A stretch of 64,000 bases of DNA from NCBI RefSeq assembly GCF_002940685.1, contig NZ_PNFP01000023.1, positions 1 through 64,000 on the forward strand, given 5' to 3'. The stretch is from Ensifer adhaerens (GTDB lineage: Bacteria; Pseudomonadota; Alphaproteobacteria; Rhizobiales; Rhizobiaceae). Position 1 is the first letter of the stretch. Each line of letters begins with the position of its first letter. The notes under the pieces are model-generated. The model did no database searches, had not been told where the DNA came from, and was given only the letters and a program-made list of their open reading frames with translations. Both the position numbers and the translations under genes were made by a program. Shown piece after piece: positions 7,875 through 16,085 of this stretch.

Positions 7875-8450
7875 TCAAAACCGCTCAAGCATTCTCTTGA
7901 GCTCCGCATTTTGCGCACGAAGCTTGTTCGCCAGCAGGTGCCGAAGACGCTTGTTTTCGGCGTCAAGCGTGGCCAGATCGTCCGAAGTAGTCGCTGCTGT
8001 CACAGCCCTCGCCGGTGGCACAGCTTTTGCGCTCGGAACAGGTGCCGGCAAGACCCGAGCAACTCGTTTCTGAGGGGCCTTTTTGAGGGCCTTAACAGTC
8101 TTGAACACTGCTGCCGGCTCGATTGCGGTTGGCGCGGGGCCGGGAACCTCATCGGTGACAGCTGAAACGGATCCGAGGCTGCCTGCGCTTATCGGATTTG
8201 TCGGCGGCTCAGGAGCGACATCTTCTACCGCAAGCTCGCTTGCAGGAATTGAAGCATTTGTGCCAGGCGCTGGTTCCCTGACGTCTTGAACAGAAGCCTT
8301 CCCGGCCCCGAACAGATGAGAGGATTGATCTTCAACCTCGCGGGCGAGCGCCTTGAGATCTGTGTCCCCCCAAATCGAGTTTCCTCCACTCTTTGGCAGG
8401 CGGCGACCGGATTTAAACTCAACAACGAATCTGCGTTGTGGTGTTTTCAT
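7875..8450 (-). CDS. SyrB-like coiled-coil protein, paralogue 3
   Basis: 191 residues. The N-terminal ~45 residues are conserved in type (MKTPQRRFVVEFKSGRRLPK, then NSIWGDTDLKALAREVE), as in a rhizobial family of unknown function. The middle is disordered and Pro/Ala/Val-rich. The C terminus LDAENKRLRHLLANKLRAQN then AELKRML repeats the SyrB-type coil. Thus it joins a distinct basic N-terminal module to the shared coil. Role unknown. Confidence 0.72.
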   Translation of the reverse strand: MKTPQRRFVVEFKSGRRLPKSGGNSIWGDTDLKALAREVEDQSSHLFGAGKASVQDVREPAPGTNASIPASELAVEDVAPEPPTNPISAGSLGSVSAVTDEVPGPAPTAIEPAAVFKTVKALKKAPQKRVARVLPAPVPSAKAVPPARAVTAATTSDDLATLDAENKRLRHLLANKLRAQNAELKRMLERF

Positions 8451-8786
8451 GAGTACTGCACCTGAAGTTTGCTGATGTGCCGCATTCTACTGAGCCCCCA
8501 ATACAGCGCAGAACTGCTCGTTTCAACGGTCCTGCGCGCGAACAGCTTCCTCCTCAAGCCGGACCACATCTACTCATATGCGTCGATGAGAAACCCCTAA
8601 AATTAGGGGGAACAAAAATGGTCAGAGACCAGAACGAAGGCGCAACCGACAGTTACGGTAACGGCGGGCCGCAGTATCAAGTAGAGCGAAGCCGGACGAA
8701 ATAGACGTAAGGCACGTGACCAGGAGCCGCTCGGCCAAATTGCTGCGCGCTCAAAGACAGGTGCTTCAAGCAGGAAGAGAGCTTTC
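8451..8786. other. Intergenic stretch with a possible micro-ORF at 8618-8704
   Basis: No established gene. A near-palindrome CCCCTAA-AA-TTAGGGG (8594-8609) supplies a G-rich ribosome-binding-like tract seven bases before ATG 8618, which opens a 28-codon reading frame (MVRDQNEGATDSYGNGGPQY onward). This could be a small protein or chance. Confidence 0.3.
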
Positions 8787-9263
8787 TCACCTCTTAGCCA
8801 CCGCAGCCGCTGGCTCCGCCGGCGTCATGCGCTTCAGGAGTCCGATCAGATCGCGCATGGTGTCATGCGGCAACTGCTCGATGAGTTTCGTCAAAGTCCG
8901 ACGGTCCTCTGCTTCTTCAAGTGTCTTGCCCCAAAGGTGGGGAGCGGTTTCGAAAATCATGTCCATCGGCATGAAGCCCATCAGTTCACAGAGATGAATA
9001 AGGCGAGGAACAGTCATGCGCGACTCGGAGCGTTCGTATCTCCCGTAAACGGACACGGAAAGTCCAAGCAGTTGCGCCACGTCGGCGCGGGAAAGCCCCT
9101 TGTCCTCTCGCGTTTTCTTGAGGAAGGCGGAGATGCGCTCATCCATTTGATGTGATGTTTGGATGCCGTCGAAGCCAGTCTTTCGATAGACGGGCCGCTC
9201 AAGCTCGGGATCAGTTGTTTCCACCAAATCTCGAGCGCGCATATAGCTGCTTAAATCACTCAC
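8787..9263 (-). CDS. XRE-family helix-turn-helix regulator
   Basis: 158 residues from GTG 9263 with GAGGG upstream. Residues ~40-100 are a Cro/CI-type HTH: MDERISAFLKKTREDKGLSR, ADVAQLLGLSVSVYGRYERS then MTVPRLIHLCELM. The C-terminal part is helical (LEEAEDRRTLTKLIEQLPHD). The stretch upstream is gene-free, so it may autoregulate. Targets unknown. Confidence 0.85.
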   Translation of the reverse strand: MSDLSSYMRARDLVETTDPELERPVYRKTGFDGIQTSHQMDERISAFLKKTREDKGLSRADVAQLLGLSVSVYGRYERSESRMTVPRLIHLCELMGFMPMDMIFETAPHLWGKTLEEAEDRRTLTKLIEQLPHDTMRDLIGLLKRMTPAEPAAAVAKR

Positions 9264-9838
9264 CGATCATACCCTCTTCTGCGAGCCGCCCTCGGCAGCC
9301 ACTATGCACCCAGTTGCAGCAATTTGGCACGTCCATCCCAGATGAACGCTGCGGAGTCCACTATCTTTTTGGGGGAATTTTCGATGGAGAACTTCCCTCA
9401 GGCCGTGAACCGAAATGCTTCAACATTGCCCGGAGATTCGAGCCTATTTGCGCCTAGAAGAGAGCAATCGGGAAAATAGCGCAACTAGCGATTCTTAGCG
9501 GCTATCCTCTTCCAACCGCCAGACTTCGCTCGGAAAACAGCGTCAATGTGTTTTGTTACTGATCCCGGCCGAGCCGCGTCGCCTGTGCGCTGGCGGAGTC
9601 TGTCTGAGAAACTCGAAGGCTGCGACCGACGTTAATCCAGAGCCAATACGATGCTCACGTACGTCTCATCTCGCCCGTGCGAGCAACTGCGGTCTCGCTT
9701 CAACATCCGTCGGCAAATGACGTTTTCGGGTATCGCAGCCGGATCCTGTTGGGCCAATTTGCTTTCGGTCAGAGCTCTTTTCCCCTGGGGCAATTCACCG
9801 AAGACGCAGCCGAAAGGGAAACCGTGGGCGATCTTCGG
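9264..9838. other. Gene-free stretch
   Basis: 575 bases between the XRE regulator and the end of the VirC operon. Short reading frames here lack ribosome sites and family resemblance. I see no repeat or RNA gene in it; it should contain the promoter of the XRE gene near 9264-9330. Confidence 0.4.
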
Positions 9839-10276
9839 TTAATAGCCGTTTTCTTTGAGATACTGGTCGATTGCGGCCTGCATGATCTTAGTCATCTTCA
9901 CGTCGTTTTCGAAGGAGGCTCTCTCCAGCCGTTTCTTCGTCTCATAGTTCAATGGGCAGTTGACGTAATGTTTGGATTCGCGATCGCGCGCCCTCTTCAG
10001 GTCACGGAGGCGAACTCTCGAATCTTCTCGCTGTAGCGCCTTGCTCACCGACCGCTCGCGCCGAGCCTCTTCTGTCGGTGCTATCAAGCGGCTTGGCGGT
10101 TGATCAGCCTCGACAGCGTGCGGCGCGGGGGCCTTAGGCTGTGTTTCGGCGCCAACTTCCTCTGACATCCGCTCCGAGTTCAGGAGAGCATCACCCTGTT
10201 TCGCGGCCGGGTCCACTGTGCGGCTGCGGCGGGGTGCGACCGCAAAGTCTGAAACCGTTGTTTGACCCTTAGCCAT
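9839..10276 (-). CDS. VirC1-partner protein (VirC2 position), putative ribbon-helix-helix
   Basis: 145 residues. The N-terminal two thirds are disordered and basic; the C terminus (HYVNCPLNYETKKRLERASF, then MTKIMQAAIDQYLKENGY) has the strand-helix-helix pattern of a ribbon-helix-helix domain. The start overlaps the end of the upstream VirC1-like gene by eight bases, implying translational coupling. In Agrobacterium VirC1 is paired with VirC2, an RHH protein binding overdrive (established); sequence similarity to VirC2 itself is not evident, so the analogy is by position and fold. Likely binds repeats near the transfer origin (inference). Confidence 0.6.
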   Translation of the reverse strand: MAKGQTTVSDFAVAPRRSRTVDPAAKQGDALLNSERMSEEVGAETQPKAPAPHAVEADQPPSRLIAPTEEARRERSVSKALQREDSRVRLRDLKRARDRESKHYVNCPLNYETKKRLERASFENDVKMTKIMQAAIDQYLKENGY

Positions 10277-10982
10277 TCGCCGCTACCTCTTTCTGTCCCG
10301 ACAGCAGATCCTCGATGTTCTGAACCAGGCTCATCACTTCGGCTCTCGCTTTCTTTACCGGATCCGTGAGGTCCAACATCTGCAAAGTGCCGTAGCCGTT
10401 TCGGATCTCACGATAGCAATTGCGCTCCATGAGTTCGGTCTCGAGCAGATAGGAGTCGTAGCCGCCTTCGCGCAGGTTCTCCACAAAAGGTCTGATCAGC
10501 CGATATGCTTCAAGCGCTCTGGCCGGCAACGTTATCCTGGTGACTAGATTGGCGTGGGGGATCAGGCGGCCTACTTTGTCCGAGATATCGGCAGTGTCGG
10601 CCGCGGCCTGTCCTGCAGCTTTGATCTCATCCTGGTTCGGTTGGATTGGCGTGAGCACGATATCTGATCCGGAGATGATCGCATCTCTCAGAACGGTGTC
10701 CTGACCGGGGGAGTCTATCAGAACGACGTCGAACCTGTTCGCGTCATTCTCCAGAAGCAGTTCTATAGCGGTTTGGCGCGCGGCGGTGACCAGCTCCATG
10801 TTTTCGGGAAGGTTGTCTTTCGCCTCGCTGCGTTTCCACCATTCCTGCAGGTTTTGGCGGCCGTCGGCATCGACGAGAAGGACGCGTTTTCCTTGAAGGG
10901 CATATTCCCCCGCGATCAGAATTGCCGCTGTCGTCTTTCCGGCTCCGCCTTTGCCGCTGACGGCTGAAATGCATAGAGGCAT
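10269..10982 (-). CDS. VirC1/ParA-family ATPase
   Basis: 237 residues from ATG 10982 with GAGGAG upstream; an upstream in-frame start lacks one. Deviant Walker A SGKGGAGKTTAAI at the N terminus, VLLVDADGRQNLQEWW switch region and VVLIDSPGQDT Walker B. The C-terminal ERNCYREIRNGYGTLQMLDL block resembles VirC1, which assembles the relaxosome and targets it to the cell pole (established). It diverges from the oriT/virD1-virD2 operon, as expected for a transfer rather than a replicon-partition gene; no repB/repC genes lie nearby. A partition role cannot be excluded. Confidence 0.82.
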   Translation of the reverse strand: MPLCISAVSGKGGAGKTTAAILIAGEYALQGKRVLLVDADGRQNLQEWWKRSEAKDNLPENMELVTAARQTAIELLLENDANRFDVVLIDSPGQDTVLRDAIISGSDIVLTPIQPNQDEIKAAGQAAADTADISDKVGRLIPHANLVTRITLPARALEAYRLIRPFVENLREGGYDSYLLETELMERNCYREIRNGYGTLQMLDLTDPVKKARAEVMSLVQNIEDLLSGQKEVAANG

Positions 10983-11080
10983 ATGTGGCAACTCCTCTTG
11001 CCAGCCGATTAGGTGTCTCGGCCGCTCGTTGGGTGTGCGGCTATTTCCAGGCCGACGCACACATGATGTGAGCAATCGCC

Positions 11081-11244
11081 CACACGATATCGCAACATGC
11101 TACTACCATACGGTGTAGACGATCTCCGTCATTAAACCAAGCCCGCACCGTGTGAATAATCATTCCCATGGTGTGTCAGTGTGTTCATGTGAGCACATCG
11201 TGTGGAGATTCCGTGTTGCTAACTCGTGTGGAATTTTCACACGA
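11081..11244. repeat. TCGTGTG repeat cluster, candidate operator/relaxosome sites
   Basis: Four exact copies of TCGTGTG or its complement: 11081-11087 (minus), 11198-11204 (plus), 11224-11230 (plus) and 11238-11244 (minus). The last two form an inverted repeat around GAATTTT; the two plus copies extend to TCGTGTGGA. A related CCGTGTG lies near 11148. They sit right upstream of the VirC1-like gene and could bind its RHH partner or the VirC-like pair. Confidence 0.55.
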
Positions 11245-11260
11245 CGGTGAATGCGGACAT

Positions 11261-11473
11261 CTGACGGCTGCTCCTGCAGGCGCCGTCAGTTCAGTGAACC
11301 CCGGAGCCGCGTGAGGCCGGCTTTGACGCTCGCACGGAAGCCGCAAGGGCGAAGAGCGGAGCGTCCCTTGCGGCTGAGTACGAGGGGCAGACAAAGGCCT
11401 TCAGGAGCGGATCTCGGAGGTGAACCCTGGTGAGCGTTTCCACGTTGTGAGGACCGGGCGAAGTCCCGGTCCT
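11261..11473. repeat. Three strong hairpins upstream of oriT
   Basis: Inverted repeats in series: 11261-11268/11282-11289 (CTGACGGC arms), 11340-11349/11365-11374 (GCCGCAAGGG arms, 15-base loop) and 11450-11458/11465-11473 (AGGACCGGG arms, CGAAGT loop). All are perfect in the arms. They lie between the VirC promoter region and the nic site. Possible roles are terminators, single-strand priming structures in the transferred strand, or a structured RNA. Confidence 0.5.
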
Positions 11474-11542
11474 AGGAACTAAACGGGCGAGCGAAGCGAG
11501 TGCGGCTCGAAGTTGTTAGGGTGAATTGATCTATATTGAGAG

Positions 11543-11602
11543 TGGCAGGATACGGAAAAATGTGCTACGCCATTTTCCACAATCGAGGGACGAGCCCTCG
11601 AT
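11543..11602 (-). other. oriT: Origin of transfer: T-DNA-border-like nic site and adjacent hairpin
   Basis: TGGCAGGATA at 11543-11552 matches the core of Agrobacterium T-DNA borders (TGGCAGGATATATTG) and, on the minus strand, the TATCCTG/C nic core of VirD2-class (MOBP) relaxases. By analogy cleavage falls on the minus strand between 11546 and 11545, so leading DNA would run toward the VirC operon. A perfect hairpin (ATCGAGGG / CCCTCGAT, 11582-11602) lies 30 bases away. A VirD1-like and a VirD2-class gene follow directly. No second border-like copy was noticed elsewhere in the window. Confidence 0.72.
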
Positions 11603-11639
11603 CAACTGTCGCAAGCGGCAGTAGGGGGCCAGAGGCGAT

Positions 11640-12041
11640 ATGGAAGACGGCAAATTCACCGCACCATTGGAGGCCGTGAAGAAAGACCGAACCCTGCATG
11701 TGCGGGTGACTGATGACGAGCATGCGTCGATCGAGAAGGCCGCAGTAGACGCGGGCATGACCGTCTCCAGCTTTTTCCGTTCCTTGAATTTGGAAGGGGC
11801 GGGCGTTCGGCCGATCCTGACGGGGGAGGATCGCCTGGTGATGGCAGCGCTGCTTGAAGATATGCGGATGATCGGCATCAATCTCAATCAGGTCGCACGG
11901 GCTCTGAACAGCGGCCGCGGCGTTCATCCAAGTGAGCTGGATATCAACCTTGAGAACGTGCAACGCATCCAGGCGGCAGTGATGAGCGAGCTTCGCTCTC
12001 TGGCGCGGCGGGCCGGCTACCAGCGCCGAGGGGAGACGTAA
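11640..12041 (+). CDS. VirD1/MobC-like relaxase accessory protein
   Basis: 133 residues. N-terminal ribbon-helix-helix: RTLHVRVTDDEHASIEKAAV then DAGMTVSSFFRSLNL, followed by the MobC-type LLEDMRMIGINLNQVARALN helix pair. In Agrobacterium VirD1 helps VirD2 nick double-stranded borders; MobC proteins do the same in other MOBP systems (established). Three bases separate its stop from the relaxase start, and the border-like nic site is ~90 bases upstream. Confidence 0.85.
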   Translation: MEDGKFTAPLEAVKKDRTLHVRVTDDEHASIEKAAVDAGMTVSSFFRSLNLEGAGVRPILTGEDRLVMAALLEDMRMIGINLNQVARALNSGRGVHPSELDINLENVQRIQAAVMSELRSLARRAGYQRRGET

Positions 12042-12044
12042 CCC

Positions 12045-14462
12045 TTGGAAATCTTCTTCGGCGCATTCACCAGCGAATGGGAACAGCGGCGTGCAGCGCT
12101 GTTGCATGAGATGGCGTCGGGTGGCGGGGGTGCCGCGGCCGAGGAAGAGATGCGCAAGCGGCTGAAACAATTGGCGGAGCTCGGCGCTGGTGGTGGCGGT
12201 TCTCGTGGAGGAGGGAGCACTGGATCGAAGAGCCGCAGAGCTGCTCGCATCCAGGCGATGCCGGCGGCGGCAAGTCGGCCGATGGAGGCGAGGCTTGCCG
12301 CGATCGCCAAGGGAAGCCAGCCGGCGGTTGTCAAAATGGCATCCTATGGGGGCGGGGCGCGCGTCGGGGCGATGCTAAACTACGTGTCCCGATCCGGGGA
12401 GCTGAAGGTTGAGGACGAAAACGGCAGAGTCCTTGAGGGGCGCGAGGAACTGGCCCGGGTGCGCGGTGATTGGGATCATCTTTTCCAGAACCGCGCCGAA
12501 AGCCGTGACATCGCGAGCTTCAGCGTCGAGATAGCGAATTCCGGCCTAACGTCCGAGGACGCTTTGCATGAGCAGGTGCGAAGCACGTTATCGAGCGGCT
12601 TCGGTGATCGCCGTTATGCCTATGCCATCGAGAAAACAGCGGACCGATCAATATCGGTTACAGGGCTCGTGGTCCTCAGAAGCTTGCAGGGTGAGCGGCT
12701 GACAGGTGAAGCGAAAGCGGCCGGCATCATTCAAAGCCGATATGATGTCAGTGCGGCCGCCAACGAGGCCGGCGCGACGTTCTCGTTTCTTGGCTACGGG
12801 AATGGCGTCGAGTTCGGCGCCAGCCGTTTGCGTGGTCTGGTCGAGCAGCATCAGGACGTTCGCGATGACCGCGGCCAGCCGGTATCTGACGAAAAGACGG
12901 CTGGCGATCTGGTGCAGAAGGAATGGCGCGGCGAGCTGCATAGCCGAAAGAGCCGCGACGTGATGCACGTCATCATGTCGGCGCGCGCTGGAACGGATGT
13001 GGCGGCCTTCGAACGGGCAGCACGCGATTTCCTGGCGCACCAGTTCGCGGGGCATCGCTACGTCTTTGCCATGCACGATCCTGTCAGCGACCCGAAAGAG
13101 GCAGGTGAGGGCGGTAAGCGACCACACGTTCATGCGCATGCGATCGTCGCCATGAGGTCGGATGCCGGCGATCGCATCGAGACCACGCCTGCGGTGTTTC
13201 GTGAATGGCGATCGGTCATGGCTGAGAAGGCGCGGGAACATGGGATTAAGATGGAGATGACGGATCGGCGCGAGTTCGCCACTCCGCCGGCGTTCACGCG
13301 CACTCAGGTTCGGCCGGTGAGCCGCGACGGCCGCACGGAACATGTCGGAACCAGCGAGCCGGCGCAGGTTCGATACGACGCCAAGCGCAGCGGCCGGCGC
13401 ACCATTGCAAAGAGCGACAGGAGTCGCCAGTACATCATATTGGCGCAGGAATCGTGGCAGAAGGTCGCCGTAGCGAGTGGAGACCGTCGAACTGTTGCCT
13501 ATGCCACACAGCACAGAGAATATCTAGAATCTGGGCTTTCAGCGATGAAAATGCCGGAAAGCGCCCGCGTCATTCCTGTAGATTTCGGGTCGAATTTCCG
13601 CACCAATTTGGTTACATTCCAGGAGATGGTCTTGGAGGGTCAAGAATTGCGCGAATCGACACGAGCAGAGTTTGAGGCTTACGAGAAGAGGGTCGAAACG
13701 GCCTTGTTCAAATTGGAGCGCACCGTGGCTCCAGATGATCGCGCCGACTTCGATGAGGTCGCCGGGCTTGCCCGAGATTTCGTCAATCAGAAGCGCGAGC
13801 TGGTCGAACTCTACGAACAACGTAAGGAGGGTCTGGCGGAGCAGGTCAGCGAAGAGGCGCGTGATCCGGTCAACGAGGAATGGGATGGTTCGGTCTCCAA
13901 GCACGGCGAGGCTGTCGTCGAGGCTGGCAATGAAGCGCTGATCGACATCGACCACTACCGCCAGGGGCTTGATCGCATCGAGGCCGGAGAGTTTTCGGCC
14001 GACGGCAAGGCGGCAATGCAGGCCGGGCTTGACCAGGCGGTGCAGCGTGCCGCGCAAATGGCGATCGAGGGCAACAGGTATCTTCGAGACGTAGCAGAGC
14101 AAGATCCGGATCTACAACGTTCGATCGACCAGGCGGAAAACAAATCCGATCGTCCGTCGGACGTAAAGGACAAGGCGGGGAATTCGACTGCCGAGACCGT
14201 CGATGAACAGCAGCGCGATTTGCGTGCCGAGCCGGATCCAACGCCGATCGATAACGATGCGCTGGACTCTCACGAGCTCGCTTCCACCGTCGATGCTACA
14301 AATAGACTGCAAGATCGGTTAAATAAGGATCGGGAAGCCGCACAACGTACCGGAGAGACCACCCGCACGGATCCCGTTCAACAGCATATCCCTCGCCTCG
14401 AAGAGCTTGAGCAGGAACAGATCGAACGGAAGGAACGCGACCGCGACGATCGGGACCGTTAA
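12045..14462 (+). CDS. VirD2-class (MOBP) relaxase
   Basis: 805 residues, TTG start with GGGAG upstream. After a Gly-rich N-terminal extension the relaxase motifs appear: GAMLNYVSRSGEL with the candidate nucleophile Tyr113, and the metal-binding PHVHAHAIVAM (His361, His363, His365). The C-terminal half is charged, helical and coiled-coil-like, and likely carries the secretion signal (EEL...ERKERDRDDRDR tail). The nucleophile lies further from the N terminus than in VirD2, owing to the ~100-residue Gly/Ala/Arg-rich extension. It should nick the oriT site just upstream and be exported covalently bound to DNA via the VirD4-type coupling protein at 16086. Confidence 0.88.
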   Translation: MEIFFGAFTSEWEQRRAALLHEMASGGGGAAAEEEMRKRLKQLAELGAGGGGSRGGGSTGSKSRRAARIQAMPAAASRPMEARLAAIAKGSQPAVVKMASYGGGARVGAMLNYVSRSGELKVEDENGRVLEGREELARVRGDWDHLFQNRAESRDIASFSVEIANSGLTSEDALHEQVRSTLSSGFGDRRYAYAIEKTADRSISVTGLVVLRSLQGERLTGEAKAAGIIQSRYDVSAAANEAGATFSFLGYGNGVEFGASRLRGLVEQHQDVRDDRGQPVSDEKTAGDLVQKEWRGELHSRKSRDVMHVIMSARAGTDVAAFERAARDFLAHQFAGHRYVFAMHDPVSDPKEAGEGGKRPHVHAHAIVAMRSDAGDRIETTPAVFREWRSVMAEKAREHGIKMEMTDRREFATPPAFTRTQVRPVSRDGRTEHVGTSEPAQVRYDAKRSGRRTIAKSDRSRQYIILAQESWQKVAVASGDRRTVAYATQHREYLESGLSAMKMPESARVIPVDFGSNFRTNLVTFQEMVLEGQELRESTRAEFEAYEKRVETALFKLERTVAPDDRADFDEVAGLARDFVNQKRELVELYEQRKEGLAEQVSEEARDPVNEEWDGSVSKHGEAVVEAGNEALIDIDHYRQGLDRIEAGEFSADGKAAMQAGLDQAVQRAAQMAIEGNRYLRDVAEQDPDLQRSIDQAENKSDRPSDVKDKAGNSTAETVDEQQRDLRAEPDPTPIDNDALDSHELASTVDATNRLQDRLNKDREAAQRTGETTRTDPVQQHIPRLEELEQEQIERKERDRDDRDR

Positions 14463-14468
14463 GGCAAA

Positions 14469-14681
14469 ATGTTGAACGATAACCGGCAGCAATACGTCAT
14501 TCAGACCAATGACACCAAAGGCGACGAAGGGTTTGGTAAGTTCTTCGGCGCGGTAATCGTGTTAGTGATGTTTCTTGGCTTGGTCCAAATGGCCTTTGAT
14601 ACGATCACGGTTTGGTATCGAGACACTATGGCCTGGGTTGACGACACCGCGACCTACCTGGGCAGCTTCTGGCCATTCTAA
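14469..14681 (+). CDS. Small single-span membrane protein
   Basis: 70 residues, six bases after the relaxase stop. One hydrophobic segment (FFGAVIVLVMFLGLVQMAF) follows a polar N terminus, then an acidic/aromatic end. Position suggests a transfer-related function, but no family is recognised. A hairpin terminator follows. Confidence 0.6.
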   Translation: MLNDNRQQYVIQTNDTKGDEGFGKFFGAVIVLVMFLGLVQMAFDTITVWYRDTMAWVDDTATYLGSFWPF

Positions 14682-14695
14682 AGCTCGCTATTTCG

Positions 14696-14720
14696 AGATC
14701 GGCGTCGATCGCGCCGATCT
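14696..14720 (+). terminator. Terminator of the oriT/relaxase operon
   Basis: Perfect nine-base stem AGATCGGCG / CGCCGATCT with a seven-base loop, 15 bases after the small membrane protein stop; not followed by a clear T tract. Confidence 0.5.
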
Positions 14721-14783
14721 ATAGTCCTGGCCCGACTTCTGACAAGAGCGGGACGCCCGTGGGAACTCGAAGCGGCGAGCGTT

Positions 14784-15770
14784 TCAGCGGCGCTCCGGTC
14801 GGTATGCCGAGCAATTTGCAGCTTCGTTGACCCCGACTTCAGTCTTCCGAATTTTGCAGAACACGGGCTTTTCCCATGTGTCCAGCCCGGCATATCGGCA
14901 CAAAAAGCAACACTTCACGGGAACGCCTTCCCTAAACGCCCGCTGCGCCTCGCTTCGATAGCCGCCGAAGGCGACAAAATGTTCCACGATGTTTTGCGGT
15001 TGTAGTACGTGGCTATAGATAGTCGACTGGCGTCTCCGTTGGTCTGCGATTTTTGCTGGCGTTTCGGTCAAGATGTGCGATCTGCCGCTCTTGTATACGA
15101 AGAAAGCCGATAACTCGGTGCTGCAATTCGGCTGGCAGGCTACCTCCACTGGCGCCTGGCGCTTGAAATTGTAGGTCTCGACATTGTCAGCTCGCGCATC
15201 GATGCCCATTGCGAAGCGCGCGCACTGATCCTCATTTGAGACAAAAACTTCGACGATCGGTAGTCCGCTGCTTAGTTTTGCCGGCTCGCACCGGTGCGTA
15301 ACTGCAACTTCTATAAGCAACTTTTTGTTGCTCGATGATGTGAGGAGGACGTCTGCTACGAACCCATCCACGGTCGCTTCTTCTTGTGCGCCGTCAAAGT
15401 AACGAGTGAGATCGATGTTGCGGCACCCCATCGGTTGCTCGCAGACGATCCCCAACTCATTTCGCCAACGAGTGCAGTGGCGTTTTACTGAGAGAGTTAG
15501 GGGGTATGGCCTCTGAGACTGGGCCGCAGCCCGGAATCCGTCGATTATTTGTTTCTTGGCGAGAGCGTGGAGGTACGTCTCACGAGTACACGGCGCTTCC
15601 CCCTCATAGCGGTGGCGAAAGTGCTTCTCGCGACGCAGGCCAAGTACGGGGACCACACCACGCTTACAGCTGAAGCAGATGAACTGCTGTTTTCTTCGAG
15701 GGTGGTCTCTGGATAGGTCCAGAATGTCAGAGGTCTCGTCGCTTGCGGATTGTGCGTACCGATATCTCAT
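14784..15770 (-). CDS. CoiA-like protein with PD-(D/E)XK nuclease-type core
   Basis: 328 residues. N-terminal zinc-binding module FICFSCKRGVVPVLGLR then HFRHRYEG and CTRETYLHALAKKQIIDGF; middle VADVLLTSS followed by LLIEVAVTHRCEP, the D...ExA pattern of a PD-(D/E)XK nuclease; C-terminal Cys-rich VPVKCCFLCRYAGLD. This layout resembles competence protein CoiA-like families, whose Gram-positive founder acts on incoming single-stranded DNA (established only there). The location between relaxase and secretion operons suggests a link to transferred ssDNA (inference). Alternatively a defence nuclease. Confidence 0.65.
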   Translation of the reverse strand: MRYRYAQSASDETSDILDLSRDHPRRKQQFICFSCKRGVVPVLGLRREKHFRHRYEGEAPCTRETYLHALAKKQIIDGFRAAAQSQRPYPLTLSVKRHCTRWRNELGIVCEQPMGCRNIDLTRYFDGAQEEATVDGFVADVLLTSSSNKKLLIEVAVTHRCEPAKLSSGLPIVEVFVSNEDQCARFAMGIDARADNVETYNFKRQAPVEVACQPNCSTELSAFFVYKSGRSHILTETPAKIADQRRRQSTIYSHVLQPQNIVEHFVAFGGYRSEAQRAFREGVPVKCCFLCRYAGLDTWEKPVFCKIRKTEVGVNEAANCSAYRPERR

Positions 15771-16085
15771 GAGCGTATGCTCCCGAAAATCGCGTCGATG
15801 TCATGAATGACGACGATCTCGAACGAGGTCAAAAACTCAGATAACGACGGCTGTCTGTCGGTCAAACCCGCGTCAGACATCCGCCCAAACGAATCCAGGT
15901 CGTGCATGGCACGCCTCCATCACGATTGTTTCGGGGATTTCATCAGCCTAATCGGCATCGCCGACGCTGGGTTCTTTTGGGCGGCTTGATCATGGTGCCA
16001 GGCGCCGCTGTTAGCTCACATGCACGAGTCGTACTTTAGGTAGCGATACTTGATTTGGTCAAGTGCACCGCGAGAAATCCGCGAG
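15771..16085. other. Intergenic, nothing recognised
   Basis: About 315 bases between the CoiA-like gene and the end of virD4. A 60-codon frame on the plus strand (15807-15989) has no ribosome site or family resemblance. The promoter of the CoiA-like gene should lie near 15775-15850. Confidence 0.35.

Noticed and set aside
10269-10982. Replicon partition parA of a repABC or parAB locus
   Set aside because: No replication initiator or ParB gene lies beside it, and its C-terminal motifs and location by the transfer origin fit VirC1 better; not fully excluded.
11543-11552. A second T-DNA border defining a T-DNA
   Set aside because: Only one copy of the border core was noticed in the window, so it is treated as an oriT rather than a T-DNA end.
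12648-13514. Minus-strand frame of 288 codons inside the relaxase
   Set aside because: Antisense shadow of the relaxase, whose motifs are clear on the plus strand.
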